DNA of 64,000 nucleotides, taken from NCBI GenBank assembly GCA_964035545.1, contig OZ037767.1, positions 5,703,680-5,767,679 of the forward strand, read 5' to 3'. The position numbers were made by a program, and so were the translations under genes. The notes under the pieces were generated by a model, which saw only the letters and a program-made list of their open reading frames with translations, did no database searches and was not told the DNA's origin. The DNA is from Bugula neritina. Taxonomy: Eukaryota > Bryozoa > Gymnolaemata > Cheilostomatida > Bugulidae. Shown piece by piece: positions 13,957-27,136 of the stretch. Within the stretch, counting starts at the first letter, position 1; each line of letters starts with the position of its first letter.

Positions 13957-16900
13957 ATGATGAACGACACAAGTGTAAGCCAATCACAGATGTCTTTAGT
14001 AGTTGCTGCAGAGGTGAAAGATAAGAAAGCTGAAGATGCAGGCAAACAGGTAAGTCATATTCTCTCACATACTAGTGAAGTAGCTGCTACCACCACTACT
14101 AGCGTACATCATATATACTAGTTCCAACTCACATTGAGTATGTGCTATTCTGTTAGCTCCACATCTCATTCAACTTGTTATAATACTGAACACATAGCTG
14201 CAGTTTTAAACCTGCTTTTTGATACACAGTGTAGACTAGTAAATTTACACATTTGTGAAATAGATGGGCTTATTGTTTGAGTCCCATAGGATAGATACTC
14301 AATGAACACTAATATAGAACTGTAGTATTATTGCAGTATTGATGCAGGTCGATATTCAAATGTGTGGTATAGGGTTGGGGTGTAGAATCCAAGTGTTTCA
14401 TTTCACAATCGGACCATTTCAAACTACAAATATCAGCTAGAATTTTCGCTATTTAATGAAAAAAACTGCAACTCTGGGATAGGTGCAGTAGTGAAGAAAA
14501 TAAGAAAAGCCTGTGTTCTAGATTAGTAGTAGACATGATTCCGTGGAACCTAAACATACTATGTTACTAAAATGGCAGTTTAGTTTACTTATATAAAATT
14601 TTGATTGTCATTAACATAATAATTTTGTTACTTGTATCCTCTACTGGTATGGATGTAGGGATATATAGCATGTATATTATCATTTAGTATTGTCAACTTG
14701 TGTTGTATGTAGGCAGATTTGGAGAATGACAATGAAGGCAGTATGAAAAGAGCCAATAAAGTAAGTATTTGGCATTTGTTTTCATCGTCAGATGTAGATA
14801 TACTCTAATTATTATTATAAAACGTTTACTGGCTAATTAGTTGTGAATTTGTGACAATTGCAATCACCAGCATTCACTCCAATTTAGTTTTTTTCTTTTC
14901 TGATATATATGGACTGGGGCCATTGAAGTATTTTCATTTCCATTATATTTTGTTCACTTATCAAGTAAACCAAAATACATATCAAATTAGGTAAGAATTT
15001 AAGCCTAAAATCAGTATTTCGTCAACAATTATTATGATACTTCCAGAAGGGCAGCTCAGACGAGTCTAAACAGCCAAAGATGGCTGACGAATCTTCTGCA
15101 ACTGAGTCTTACAGATATGATGTGGTACTCTGGCTGTTTGGAATGTTATTCTTCAGCCTTCTTGTCTCACTGATGTTTGGAATTGGTAAGTAGGCAGGTG
15201 TGGTGTGATCAAATAGACTTTACTTTAACTCACTTTATCATTCTTGATCAACGAAATATAATAGATAATGGCCAAACCAAAGTCCGTGATAAAGAGCACG
15301 TTAATCAACTATGTGAATAGGAATGATACTCGTGCGCATACTCGTTCTATTATCACTTATAATTGCGCATTGAACTAAGTAATGGTTATGAAACGTGGTT
15401 GTATAACAATGCTGCGTGGAGTGTAATGGGTGCCTTCATTGATCATATAACAAGTGACTAGGCAACGTAGAAGTTAGCTGAATGCATGTGTTATGTTTAC
15501 CCAGTGTCAATGTTTCATAACCATTAATGTTTTATGCTCAGCTTTTCAGTGTTGAAAAGGTCAAAATATCTGTGCAGCTATAAAATAGTGTAGTCTACAA
15601 ATCTAGCAATTAATCATTATTTTGGTGATGAATTGATATGAGGCCAGTAATTAGAACTTTGCATTATTTAGAGATATCATACAGTCATACAATTTGACAT
15701 TACTCTAATAACAGGATGTGTTGATCCTCATCTCTGGTGGGTGTGTCAACACAGGTCAAGGTCAAATAGAGCACATGAGTTGAATCCAGTTTTCACTGTC
15801 GATAAACTATATGATGCTATACTATATATTATGGCTTACTAATTATTTAATAATTGTAATATATTATATAAATTGCTTAATACTTTAGCGAGATTTAGCA
15901 TAGTCCTATACAGTGTGTAATATAACACTAGGTATTGACTGATGGCGGCACATACTTATATTGCATCTTTGTTATCTGAAATGTATAAGAATGATAAATT
16001 GCATAATTTCCCAGATGCTACCCAATATTATACAATGTGGTATTATCATAAGCTTATATAACCCTCAGCATTATTATCAGCTTGTGTAACTCTTCCCACC
16101 ACCTTGAGTCGTGATTTTCATCAGTAAACAACTACCTCTGTTATCTAAACGGACTTGTAGATGGTAATAATTCAATACCTTTATGTTCAGAGTGTTTAGT
16201 TTATATCCCAGTTTACTAGATGCTCAGTTCATTAAGATATAAACATCCATCCCTGCTGCAAACCTAGTTTCTAGTCAAGTGGCTTTACGCTGTAGCTCAG
16301 TGTTAATATAATATGATATAGTGTGTGTTGGTGTTGTATATTACTATATGTTAGTTATATGAGATAATATTATTATATGTCATATAATATCATGTCATGT
16401 AAAATGTCATGTAATATCATTTAATATGTTGCATGATATACATAGTATTACATAGTATATAAAACAGGTTTTCTTTTAACAGTCAAAATAAATGCTTGTT
16501 TTATTTAATCCATCAATAAATCTCCATCATCTTGTTTTTTAAAATTCATGTGTTAAATTTAGAATTATTGGTTCATGCTTATGCTACATATTCCTTCCTT
16601 CTACACTAAAGCAGTCCATATAATGTTCTCTTTTACCATCACATGTAGATAAAGTATGCGTTGAGTTAACTCTTCATAGCCTACTAAACTTCACTGTTGC
16701 AGGGTCAATCAGAGGGTGGGATGCAGACTCGGCCTACAATCATAATATGTCAAACTCTTCAATGGAGAGATTTCTGCCAGAGCCATTTACACCAGAACCT
16801 GGTGTCTACAAGCGGTAAGAAATCTGTCACTTTCTGTTAGTACCACAATGCAATGCAATAGTTCTCATGGTGCAATGATGTCTTGGTCAATTTATAACCA

Positions 16901-19900
16901 TGATCATTATAAAAAAAGAATAAGAAACTACATGCATGTCTCACATACCACATGTTGATAAACAAGTGTTATATGGTTTTATAACTTTTTTACAATCATA
17001 GTTCATGATTGTAGATAGATTTCCAGGCTAATGATAAGTGAAATAGTAAGATTGACAATGCTGTGTATGCTGATTTATCATGTGTACCTGCGTTTGCCTT
17101 AGTCTTAGCTCATAGTTACCCCAACCGCATACACAATACACAATCTGGATTATGTTACAGTGCTAATAGTGGTTTGCAGTCATGTTAGCTGAAGGACATT
17201 AGTGTGACTATAAGAACTTGTGGTATAAGATTCAGTTTTCTTCACTTCTAAACTGACTTGATACTCTCCTAGCAATAGACTACTGCATTGTAATACAACG
17301 TGTAAAGTAATGAGCTCTAATAGCCTCATGAACCTCAACAAATATAAATATACCTTTCTGGGTGGTTAGAAGGTTGACCCTCTGTTCAGAAAATAAGATT
17401 CCAGCTAAGTTTATGGTGCTTAACAGCATTAAACCATTTATTATAGTTGAGAGCAAAAATTACTTCATAATGTAATCATTATTAATGGAGTGAAACTTAT
17501 AATTGATGAATTTAATTCCCTTTTAATTACCTACAAGTATAATGACTGCTATAGCCAGAGATGTTGTGTACAAGTATGCTTATGTACTTACATATGTGTA
17601 TACACTGATTGTACATCATTATACGTACATGTATTTCAGATGCCACACGTAAATTGCCACTATACTTGAAACATAAAAATGAAATTGATATTTAATATCA
17701 TGATATATTGGTATAATATTATGATATATTGATACGGTATTATGATATATTGATATGGTATTATGATATATTAAAATAATATTATTATTATGTATTGACA
17801 TAATAATATGATATACTGATATACTATTATGATATATTGAAATACTATTATGATAATATATTGATATATAATTTTTACCTGCAGATCAGATAAAGAGGCT
17901 GCCAGTAGATGGTATTACTGGAAGTTGAAGCCTGAGGATGTGACTCCAGGCACGAAATTGTTTGTGTGGTTCAGCTACTGTCTCCACAACCTGTCAGTCT
18001 GGCTGGTGCTCTATCTCCAGCATAAGCAGAAGGTTTGTCACAGAAGTAGCTACATTGGGGAGATAACTTCCATATAACTGTACAAAACGTGTTATACAAA
18101 ATACAAGTGCAGGTCAAAATCAATGCACTTAGTCATATCTACTGACATGTAGAAAGCAATAAATCAGACTTGAGACTCCTTAAACATTAAAACAGGTTGA
18201 ATTAACTAATGCAATTGAGTACAACATCATAGGTTTAAGCTGGTAAATTTGATTTTAATTTAATTTCAAATTGATTTTAATTTAATTTTAAATTGATTTT
18301 AATTGCTATTCCAAATGTTCAAGGGGATCTATCTAATTCAATCATCAATTATTCAAGCCGGTTTTAAACCAAGATATTATTTTTAAACATTTTTTTTCAA
18401 TGATAGCCTGGGCTTCTTGTAATTTAGTACTAATGATGAGCAATGTTTGCTTTTTAGAGCTTTTCTGACGTGAACGGAAAATATGAGAAGAAATATTCTA
18501 ATACACCAGATAAATATAATCTGATACTCTTTGGTTTAAACGTCTTCTTTCATCTCCTGCATCTGCTGAACACTCACACCACGTACGATGGTACGGCTGC
18601 TGATACTAGCGAGGCCAGTTCTCAAAGTGAGTCAGTTTTTTCGTTTTGAAAATGAGTCATGCCGGTTACTTACATGCTCAAAGTGACTCAGCTACTTACA
18701 TTCGCAGAGTGAGTTTTTGAGTCCATGCGAATGTTTTGCAACTATTATTTTTTAAAAATATGTCTGTACAAATTGTTATGAAATTATTTAATTTATAATT
18801 CTGAAGCCTAAATGAGTTAATATTTCTTTCATGAAAACTCGTTGTTTGGCTTTTTGAAATGATCTATTGTTTGACAACAGGTAGCATTTCTGGTCATATA
18901 CCATATTCGTGTGCTGCAATCACGATAGTTGTTAAAATAATGATAAGATTAGCTGCCTTTGCACTTTTCTGCACAAAGTTAGCTTACTTCTGGATGTTTC
19001 ATTTATTTTTAGATGTCATTTTATAATAGATTGCTTAGCAATTGTAATAGATGGATGCTATCAGAAGAATTTTCGTAAAAAGTTAGGAGCATTTGTCACA
19101 TGAGTGTAATTAGTTTCTGTGCACTAAGTCAATTATTTACAATCACAGCTAGTGCAATATTTTTAGTTTGATATAATTTATGTTCATACCAACAAATAAA
19201 ATCTTTATAGCTTGACATTTCTGTCATAATTATATAGCTATATTATGCAGTGTTATATATAATAATAACGTGCTTATTAAATCTTTTTTCTCTTTTGTAG
19301 GTTCCGTAATTGTAGCTCTAATAATCATGCTCTTTATTGAGTTTAAAGACAGAGGGGTGGTATTTGGTTACCCGTCCCCTTATCAGCTAAGAAAATATCA
19401 AGATTCTGTTTGGATGAGTCCTGTCTATATTTTAAGAAAGTACCACGGATATTTCATCTACTGGGCGGCCATATTTACTTTCTGGTACCACCCAATGGAA
19501 AATACCTTCGGACATGCATTTGGCTTCGCACATACTTGGTTTTTTATGCTGCAGGGTAAGTTATGACTTTTAGTTTTGTTTTAATTACTAAATCATAGAG
19601 AATAATATTCAAAGAGAAAATATTAGCAAATTCTTTGATTGTTATTGTAAATTTAATTGAGAATAAAGAATAACACTAATTACTTTACGATACCTGTAAG
19701 TTAAACAGAAGTAATTAAGAATAAATCTATGATCTATTAAAACAAATTATCTCTATAAAGGATTATTTTATATAGGATATAGCATAATATAATAATATAG
19801 CTATGTATAATATCTTATTATAACATATTTATCTATAACTGCATATTATGTTATAATACAGGCAGCCTAACGTTCACTAACCTACATCTGAACAAGTACT

Positions 19901-21021
19901 GGAGGTTCACACTGGAGGTTTGGGTCACCATACACTCTGGAGTGGTGGCGGTACAAACTGTGCCCAATATCATGGGTAAAGAAATCTGGCCTATGTTTGT
20001 CTTTGGCTTTTCTATGGCTATCATCCTCACACAGGTATGTGGAGAACATAACTCCTCGTACATTACGTTGAAATTCAACTGATAGTAGTAATGCATTGAA
20101 ATGTCAAATATAACAAAATGTACCAATTTTGTTACTTCAAATTTTATTTCATGTTTAGGTTATAGCATTTTGTAATAGTAATTGCACACATACCATTTTC
20201 TAAAAATGAGTAAACATTTAAAACTGAGTTGAAAAATTGACATATTTTCGCATCTAGTATTTTAATTTATTTTCACTAATTTTATGTACCTATGTCTACT
20301 TTACTATGATATAGCCAATCATGCTGTTTGTCTATCAAATACTTGCTAATAAAACCTGTATGCTAAAACTTGTATCAATGGTTTAGTTGATCTCAGTCTG
20401 ATAACAAATTAATTGACCAATCACCGTAGTTCACAGGCTATTTATTCCTTTCAGTGCCGTGCTAAAATTTCATGTTTATAATTATATTGTGATATGTTTT
20501 AGCTATATGGGCTGCCATTTTGGAAGAATATCCCATCCTGGACTAGAGCAATCCCAGTTGCTGTATACACCATAATTGTAGTCACATCCTACAGTTTCAT
20601 ACGAGACGTACAGGGAAGGCCATTTACCAGACTCCAGGAAATAATTAGAATTCCCGGAATATACTATTTGATTCTCCTCATTGGCTGGTTGATAATTGTT
20701 GCAATTGCTAAGCTACAAAGAATATTTGCTGCTAAGAGCATCTCTAGCTCAAAGGAGGGAATCAACAAGCAAGAGAGCAAGGAAGGGGCACCGGCTCCCC
20801 TTCCCCGCTGGAAAGAGGTGTTGGTTTTGCTGGCTACTGTGACAACTTACGCAGTTTCAGTGTTTCTATCTTGGATTTTTGAGTATATTGACCTTAAAGT
20901 TAACTTAATTGTTTTGACAATGATTTATTGCTTTAGCTTCACTCTTATCTCTGCTGTTTTTGGCTCATTCCTTCTTAAGATGGTAATTCCTCTTCGAAGG
21001 GTTCGGCCATCTTCAAGTTAA
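13957..21021 (+). CDS. Gene A1: about 12-pass membrane protein of unrecognised family, 551 aa, nine exons
   Basis: Exons 13957-14049, 14713-14760, 15047-15185, 16703-16814, 17885-18032, 18458-18626, 19301-19555, 19862-20034, 20503-21021; all GT-AG, phases join cleanly. The protein has a polar N-terminus of about 70 residues, then about 12 hydrophobic segments, and ends RRVRPSSS. Residues 285-346 hold six His: KYHGYFIYW (H285), WYHPMENTFGHAFGFAH (H300, H308, H314), LHLNKYW (H330) and TIHSGVVA (H346). Clustered His in membrane helices could bind haem or a metal; that is inference. There is no cleavable signal peptide, so the first hydrophobic stretch probably acts as anchor. The start ATG directly follows a ctcttcag acceptor-like site, so a 5'-UTR exon or trans-splicing is likely. 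I do not recognise the family and assign no function. The paralogue is gene A2. Confidence 0.88.
17690..17875. repeat. Imperfect AT repeat around tgatatattgatat in A1 intron 4
   Basis: Units of about 21 bases such as tatgatatattgatacggtat repeat about eight times just before exon 5 of gene A1. The same place in unit 2 (31670-31725) has only two or three units, so copy number changed after duplication. Confidence 0.6.
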
Positions 21022-23008
21022 AGCGTTATTTTAATTCCACTCATGCTATCTAAATACTATAGTTCTATTATAATGTATATAATATATATTTCATATATTT
21101 TTTATTGTGATACATAATTACCTTTCATTTCGCTGGTATTGCCAAACATTTAATGCATCGTGATAGATGTTATTTTATGAGCCACACTTGTATAATAATT
21201 ATTCAACTCTTTTTTAAAAACCGTACCATACAAAAATGAGTGCTGTGCATGTTATACTTATTTTATTTTTCTAGACACTTACTGTAGTCTATAATATGTG
21301 TGATAGCCAAGTAAAAGTTATACACAATGTCAAGCAAGAAAATGTAATGATCAACTTTGCTCAATCACTTAGTGTGAAATATCATATATAATTTCTTTTT
21401 TTGTAATAAATGAATAAAACTAACTATTATAAAGCCTAATTCTTTGAATGCCTTCCTTATTTTATGATGTATACCAAAGCCTAGTTTAACGCAAAAAGTG
21501 TCAATGACTCATTTTCTGAAAAATTATGTAATGACTGTTTTTTTTCAAAGCTGTTAAACTTATTTCCTGTAAGAGAATTTGAAGATTCCTCTCTTAAAAA
21601 TGCAAGTTAGAGATACTTATAATATATAATAGTGGGTGATGTCAACCCTTTCCAAAACAGGTCGAATGCAGTACAATATGAAAAAGCAAATATACTACAG
21701 AAAGCCAATACAGCAGTTGTGGGAGAAGCAATTCAATGAGGTGAATTGGTTTATATTTCTTCTTGATATGGCTTTTATATGATGAAGCTTATTCCTTTTG
21801 GTTCGTGACTGGTTGTATTACCTACTGTATATTATATATATTACTGTGTACACCATTGCCTAGACCAACTTTACTAAATATTCTTTGACATTCTCTTATC
21901 TTTAAAAAGACACCTAAATGGTTATTAATAGAAGTTGTTTCCTCTTAAATACTACCATTATTGCAGTACTGCTTATAATGGATGGTATAGAGTAACTTCT
22001 TTTGCATAAACTATAATATCATGAAATAGTACATGCATATTTGCTCAGCTACACTTATGCAAGAAAGTAGACAACTCCAATTATACTGGCTGACCTATGA
22101 CGTAGTCATTAGCGAAGGCTGGTCAACTATAGCTATATTAATACAAGCAAGCAATCCATAGTCCGAAGTATCATTAATTATCAGTTGGTGCTAAATGAGA
22201 CATGTCAACACCTTCATAAAGCTGCAAGGCTCTGTTAGCTTCAATAGCTGCAGTAAGTGTAGAGTAAGTATCTAGTAAATGTAATACTATTCATAGCTTA
22301 GTGCAGCTAAAAATAACTGTAAGTATCGTAATATTACTGTACAAAAGGGGTAAACACGTACAGGTTATATTTACAATGGTAGCTGTGAGCTATCGTTCCA
22401 ACTATGATATTCATTATAAAGCAATGAATATATTATTATAGTAGCAGTACTAGTTGTATTGCAAGTGGCTGTCGTAGGTACTCCCTAAACTTGAACATCA
22501 CTGTGATGTGTAGCCATGTAGGTCTTGGTAACTGCAGGTCCAGGTAGCTACCTGGACCTGCAGTTATTTGGACCTGTAACTACCTGGACCAGGTAGTTAC
22601 AGGTTCATGCAACTGTGAAATTCTGAATAGAAAGGATATGGGAGCAGGAATTTTGTTATACACAACTGATGTAAAGCGCTAACAATCCTGTTATTAGTTA
22701 GTAATGTTGGCTACATTGTTATCAACTACATAATTATATTATATAACATGCATACTATATAGGGGAATGTGACTGATAAGTTACCTGACCCAGACAGCTA
22801 TTGGCTCATGCAACTGTGAAACTTTGAGTAGAAAGGATGGGAATTTGTAGTTCTGTTATGTGCAATTGATATAACGGGCAAACAATCCTGTTATTAGTTA
22901 GTAATGTTGACTACATTACTATCAACTACATAATATATAACATGCATATCATATAGGCCCTAAGCGAATGTGACATATAATAATGTTGTTGCAGAACACA
23001 CAGACACC
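21022..23008. other. Gene A1 3' flank and upstream region of the NPL fragment
   Basis: No coding exon seen. Homologous to 34977-37114. Candidate polyadenylation signals aataaa (about 21405) and gaataaaac (about 21412) lie in a stretch whose partner in unit 2 also has aataaa (about 35366). At 22520-22610 an imperfect palindrome of ggtccaggtagctacctggacc type corresponds to the place where unit 2 carries a long 16-bp minisatellite. Confidence 0.5.
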
Positions 23009-23367
23009 ATGAAAAAGATAATCTTGTCCAGCATTCAGCAGTCAGTGAAATCGAGAGCTGTTACCCCTATACGCCAAGCTAGCTCTCTGGTAGGCTGATA
23101 TTATTTCGCATGCGCCATTTTAAATGATGGAAGTAGTGATTGCATTTTGCCATTTGCTTGCAAGACCGATTCTTCAAAATCATTTTGCTTATAGTAATCT
23201 TATCTGATGCTCATGCTATTATACCAGTTACTAAGTTCAGAATGATGGTATCACAAATCTTGCATGAAAATAATTTACATTTTTCTAAACTAACAACTGT
23301 TGTAGCCTGAAGGTGTAAACTCTAGAGGAAGCATTGCTGCTCTATTTACCCTCTTTAAAGACAATGG
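23009..23367 (+). pseudogene. NPL: Truncated NPL copy: exons 1-2 only
   Basis: Exon 1 (23009-23089, 27 codons) and exon 2 (23306-23367) match NPL exons at 37115-37195 and 37381-37442, with the same phases, intact donors and acceptors, and no stop codon. Exons 3-8 are missing because unit 1 ends in intron 2. In the first barrel strand the conserved AAPFTPFKDNG reads AALFTLFKDNG, with both Pro changed to Leu, which suggests relaxed constraint. It cannot make a lyase alone. Splicing over gene A2 to NPL exon 3 at 38179 is formally possible because the reading phase is kept. Confidence 0.8.
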
Positions 23368-23490
23368 GTGAGTAAGCAATAGAATACAAGCTTTCTACTA
23401 ATAGTTTCACTATGCTGCTGTACTATATATACTGAATATTGGACGTTACTATTTATCTATGCCCAGCGTTTACCATCCATGACAAAGAAA

Positions 23491-23493
<3 letters not shown>

Positions 23494-23544
<51 letters not shown>
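23494..23544. repeat. (TA)n microsatellite
   Basis: About 25 uninterrupted TA units just downstream of the truncated NPL copy. Absent at the matching place in unit 2 (about 37560). Confidence 0.95.
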
Positions 23545-23546
<2 letters not shown>

Positions 23547-25976
23547 GTATAGAAGCTAAGCTGCTTAAAAACTGCTCCAACCCACTTTTATGTACCAGTA
23601 ATATAGACTACATGGGTTATTGGTGCATACTAACAAATTCTAGAAGTAAACTTTTTGACAAGCATATACTTGTTTGTGTGGCCTATAATGTATGTAGATT
23701 TAAATTGTATAAACCAATAGACCCTTTTAACATACTCCTCCAGGGGCTTTAATAATTTGAAGTTGTCTCCTCCCACCCGGTACATGGGAGATTCTCTATG
23801 ATATATAGAAAGTCATAAAATCAGGAGAAATTTAAGGTTTGTGTAAAGACTATTGCTAGCATAAGTTTCTTCTTTCTTGAGATAAATATTTTGGCCTAAG
23901 CGTACATTACAATACATTACAGCACAATACAAACTGGGGTTCGAAATCAAAGTGAATTTGACGGTGTGAATATCCGAGCAACTATCACTATGATATTGAT
24001 TATGTTGAATTAAGAATTCAAGATTGTGTACAGAAAATCCATCTCTATAAAAAACTGATTGATTATGGTAAATAACTGATTTAAAGACAAAATTGATATG
24101 ATATTGTGTATAAACATCAAAATTGTAATATAATTGAGCAGCTGATTATAACAAGACATTGGGTGCAAGTCATCATATATAGTACATTGTTATATAATAT
24201 GAGCTTATGAACAGCAATTTTAGAGCTTTTTATAACATTTCATATACATATGTTCATCTTTTACATTTTGATTTTGCACATGGGTAGGGTCTAGGACCTA
24301 GGTGCATAGATTTGGAAAATGTCTATACTCTTGTATGTGGTTATAAGCATAAACTCCCTCCTATAATTCTTCAAATTTAGTTCCAATAATTCTTTGACTG
24401 TTACATTACATAAGCCATGCATTTTGCTCAACAGGCCTGCCAGTGTTAAGATCCTAGGACCTTATAAATGCAATCAGGGCTCTTTGAGCTTTGTTATTGT
24501 GTGCTAAGTGGATGATTGCGATTATTAACATAGGTCAGCTAAGCCTATTAGAGGTTAGCAAATGATGCGCTGCTTAGATGCGGTAGGCTATGGTACAATA
24601 CGTGCGATTGCATATAACCTTAACACGATCACGATGACAACGTTCCAGTGCACTGCTTAGATAAGATTGATGAAAATTTAATCTAGATCCTTATTGATCA
24701 GGATATTTAGGAAACTTTTGAGGTAATGCTTAGCCTAATAACAGATGACTTAATATTTATTGCATCTGCATGCTGTTCTCTTGTTTACATTTAAATAAAT
24801 CAATTTCTCTGTCACATAATATATAGAAGCCATTATTAGATTATACTTCTCAAGCGTTAGAATTGAAGTCATTCAAATATATAATTCATTAATTTCAAGC
24901 AGTTAATGTAAGCAATGTTAAACATACAATTACATTACTATTACTAATATTTAAATAATATTAATACGGCATATTCCTGTAAGCTAAAGCTATTAAAGTT
25001 TGAAGTATACTATTATTAAACTGCTATAACTATAAATTACAATTACAATATTCATTTGCTTTTTAGTTATTATTACTGTCTTGTTTACACTTCTAACTAT
25101 AACAGATCATTTTTTGTTTAACTAGAGGTTTGAGATAATTTGCTACAATGAAGCTTTGGGTAAATTTGGTTTGGATCAAAGTAATAATAATGTACTTATT
25201 TTCTATTCCATGTCATATTATTTGAACTAGTTTGATGTTTGTGCATGTGAAAATTATGCTAGCAATTTTCATATGCCAGTTATAAATTGCTTAGAATTTA
25301 AAATATTTGGTCTTAAATAAAGTTAAAATTCGAAGATGGAAAATCCCAAGTTTTATTACAAAAACACTGTTTCAAGTCTTTTGCATGTGTTCTTATGTTA
25401 ACAGGGTTGAATGGTATATAACTGGCTGGTCCGTGACCCCACCTTTCTACTATATCAGTGGTTCCCAAACTGAGGGGAATTCCCCCTAGAGGAGAATTTG
25501 GACATTTTAGGGGGGATTTAAACTTTGAAAAGTTCACAAAGTTTAATAAAGGCTTTTTGAGCTCTTGCAAGTTACATGTATATGTATATCTATAAACCTT
25601 TATCTTAGCTCATTTATTTAACCAAACTATATTCTGCAAACTCAGTTTAATTTTACAAGAATATGTTTATTAATTACTTTACCCTAACTGCTTTCTGCGC
25701 TACTTGGAATGGAGGTCAAAAAGTTTGCAAAAACCAACAGGCCAACTGTTATCAGCCATGCAAGTCAATCTCTATAAACTGTATACTACGTATACCTTGT
25801 AAATTATATGTTTGCTCTACTAAATAATCTGAAACTAAAAATACATGAGTGCAATCATCATTTCATTGCTTTTCATAGCAGCACCAATGTTTTTACAGTT
25901 GCACTAAAGTTACACTAAACATGGTGTCTTTCCCTACACTCAACGAACTTTTATAAGAGAAGAACCTGTTTTGATT

Positions 25977-26145
25977 CTAAGTAAAAATGACACAGGTAAA
26001 AGTTGCACACTGGTGTTGAAATTTTTCCAAAACCCAAATCTCCAAACTCATAACTCCCAGCCTATGCAAATCTTCAATCTTAATATTGAAAATGTGCCAT
26101 TTTTACCTAATTTTCCATTTGTGCCATATTACTTGTGCCAATTTT
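25977..26145. repeat. Small element with gtaaaaatgacac / gtgccatttttac ends inside the hAT transposon
   Basis: Starts near gtaaaaatgacacaggtaaa and ends with gtgccatttttacct and a further gtgcca spacing. The interior is C-rich (aacccaaatctccaaactca). It looks like an inverted, shorter copy of the element at 26412-26690. Boundaries are uncertain. Confidence 0.4.
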
Positions 26146-26411
26146 ATCGGACACTACCTGTTCCAGATCATTTTTGAGAAAAAAAATTCTGGGCATCTCT
26201 CTCTACTCTTGATGAAGCTTTAACGGTATTTCCCTGAGCTACCCCCTCAAAAAGAAAGAGCTAGATTCTTAACTTGAGATGTGACCCATTGCAACGCTTT
26301 GTTGAAAAAATTTCAGAGGAATTACAGGAGGATTCCGTTAAATTGGTTCACAATTTAGCAATGAAGAGTGGTTTGAAATTTTTTCCAATTGATGTAAATT
26401 GTGGGTGGTGT

Positions 26412-26690
26412 CCAGTAAAAATGGCACAAGTAATAATGGCACAGATGAAAATGCAGGCAAAAGTGGCACATTTTAAATATTGGGTTGGGGGTTTGGAGTT
26501 TGGATATGGGGTTTGAGGTGAGGATTATGGGTTTTTATTTTGAGTATGGGGTTTGGGGTTTGGTATTTAAGGGGGGGGTGGTTTGAGTTAGGAGGTGGGG
26601 TTTTAGGGTGCAAGAGTTGGGAGTTTGAGGTGAAGAGTTTGGGGTTTGAGTTTGGGAAAATTTTACATTAGCGTGCCATTTCTACCTAAA
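26412..26690. repeat. G-rich short element (gggtttgg-like) inside the hAT transposon
   Basis: Begins ccagtaaaaatggcacaag and ends gtgccatttctacctaaa, which is an inverted terminal pair. The middle is a degenerate run of ggggtttggggtttgg and gggtttgag motifs, strongly G/T on the plus strand. Together with 25977-26145 it suggests a MITE-like family with a telomere-like interior. The relation is inferred from these motifs only. Confidence 0.45.
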
Positions 26691-27136
26691 ATCATTCTGG
26701 GTTGCAACAAGTGACCCACACATAGCTGACAAAGCAGAGTTTTGATGCCATCCAACACCACCTATATGTGTGAGGTAGGATTCTCATCAATTCAATGTAA
26801 AAAGAAACTGCCTTAACCCACAGGGTGCCTTAAAATGGGCCTGGTCAGAAACAGAGCCAGGTCTAAGCAAGCTTGCACAAAATAATCAACTGCAGCCATA
26901 ACATTAATCACTGAACTACTCTGTGTTTTATAACATAGTAATAAATATATCATAAATAGTAAAATAATTATGTTATATGCAAATATAATATAACAAAATA
27001 CATTGCATTGTATCATATATAATTATCATTATTTCAGTCATACAATTTTTTTGGTTTTCGAAAGGCGGAATCAATAGTCAACATTTACAAAGAAGGGGGA
27101 ATAGTATGAAAAAGGTTGAGAACCACTGCACTATAT

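Larger units (their letters stand above)
11150..23705 (+). repeat. Segmental duplication unit 1: gene A1 plus NPL exons 1-2
   Basis: Left edge at the shared stretch acaatacaaact followed by caaatcaaagtgaatttgac (about 11153; partner about 23929). Right edge just after gtggcctataatgtatg (about 23698; partner about 37716). Order and orientation of all exons match unit 2. The two units lie head to tail with only about 220 bases between them. Unit 1 stops inside NPL intron 2, so it carries only the 5' end of that gene. Confidence 0.85.
25456..27128. mobile_element. hAT-superfamily DNA transposon, decayed
   Basis: Left terminus cagtggttcccaaactgagg; right terminus reads cagtggttctcaaccttttt on the minus strand. 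These are typical hAT terminal inverted repeats. Flanking 8-mers tactatat and cactatat differ at one position, as expected for an 8-bp target duplication with later mutation. The inside has plus-strand remnants of a transposase: MRCDPLQRFVEKISEELQED (from 26277) and, near 26740, MPSNTTYMCEVGFSS, which resembles the C-terminal hATC region of ZBED/SCAND3-type transposases. Frames are broken, so it is non-autonomous. It is absent from unit 1, so it inserted after the duplication or was lost there. Confidence 0.85.

Noticed and set aside
26274-26516. 80-codon plus-strand frame as a host gene
   Set aside because: The first half resembles hAT transposase and lies between hAT termini, then runs into the G-rich element; treated as transposon remnant.
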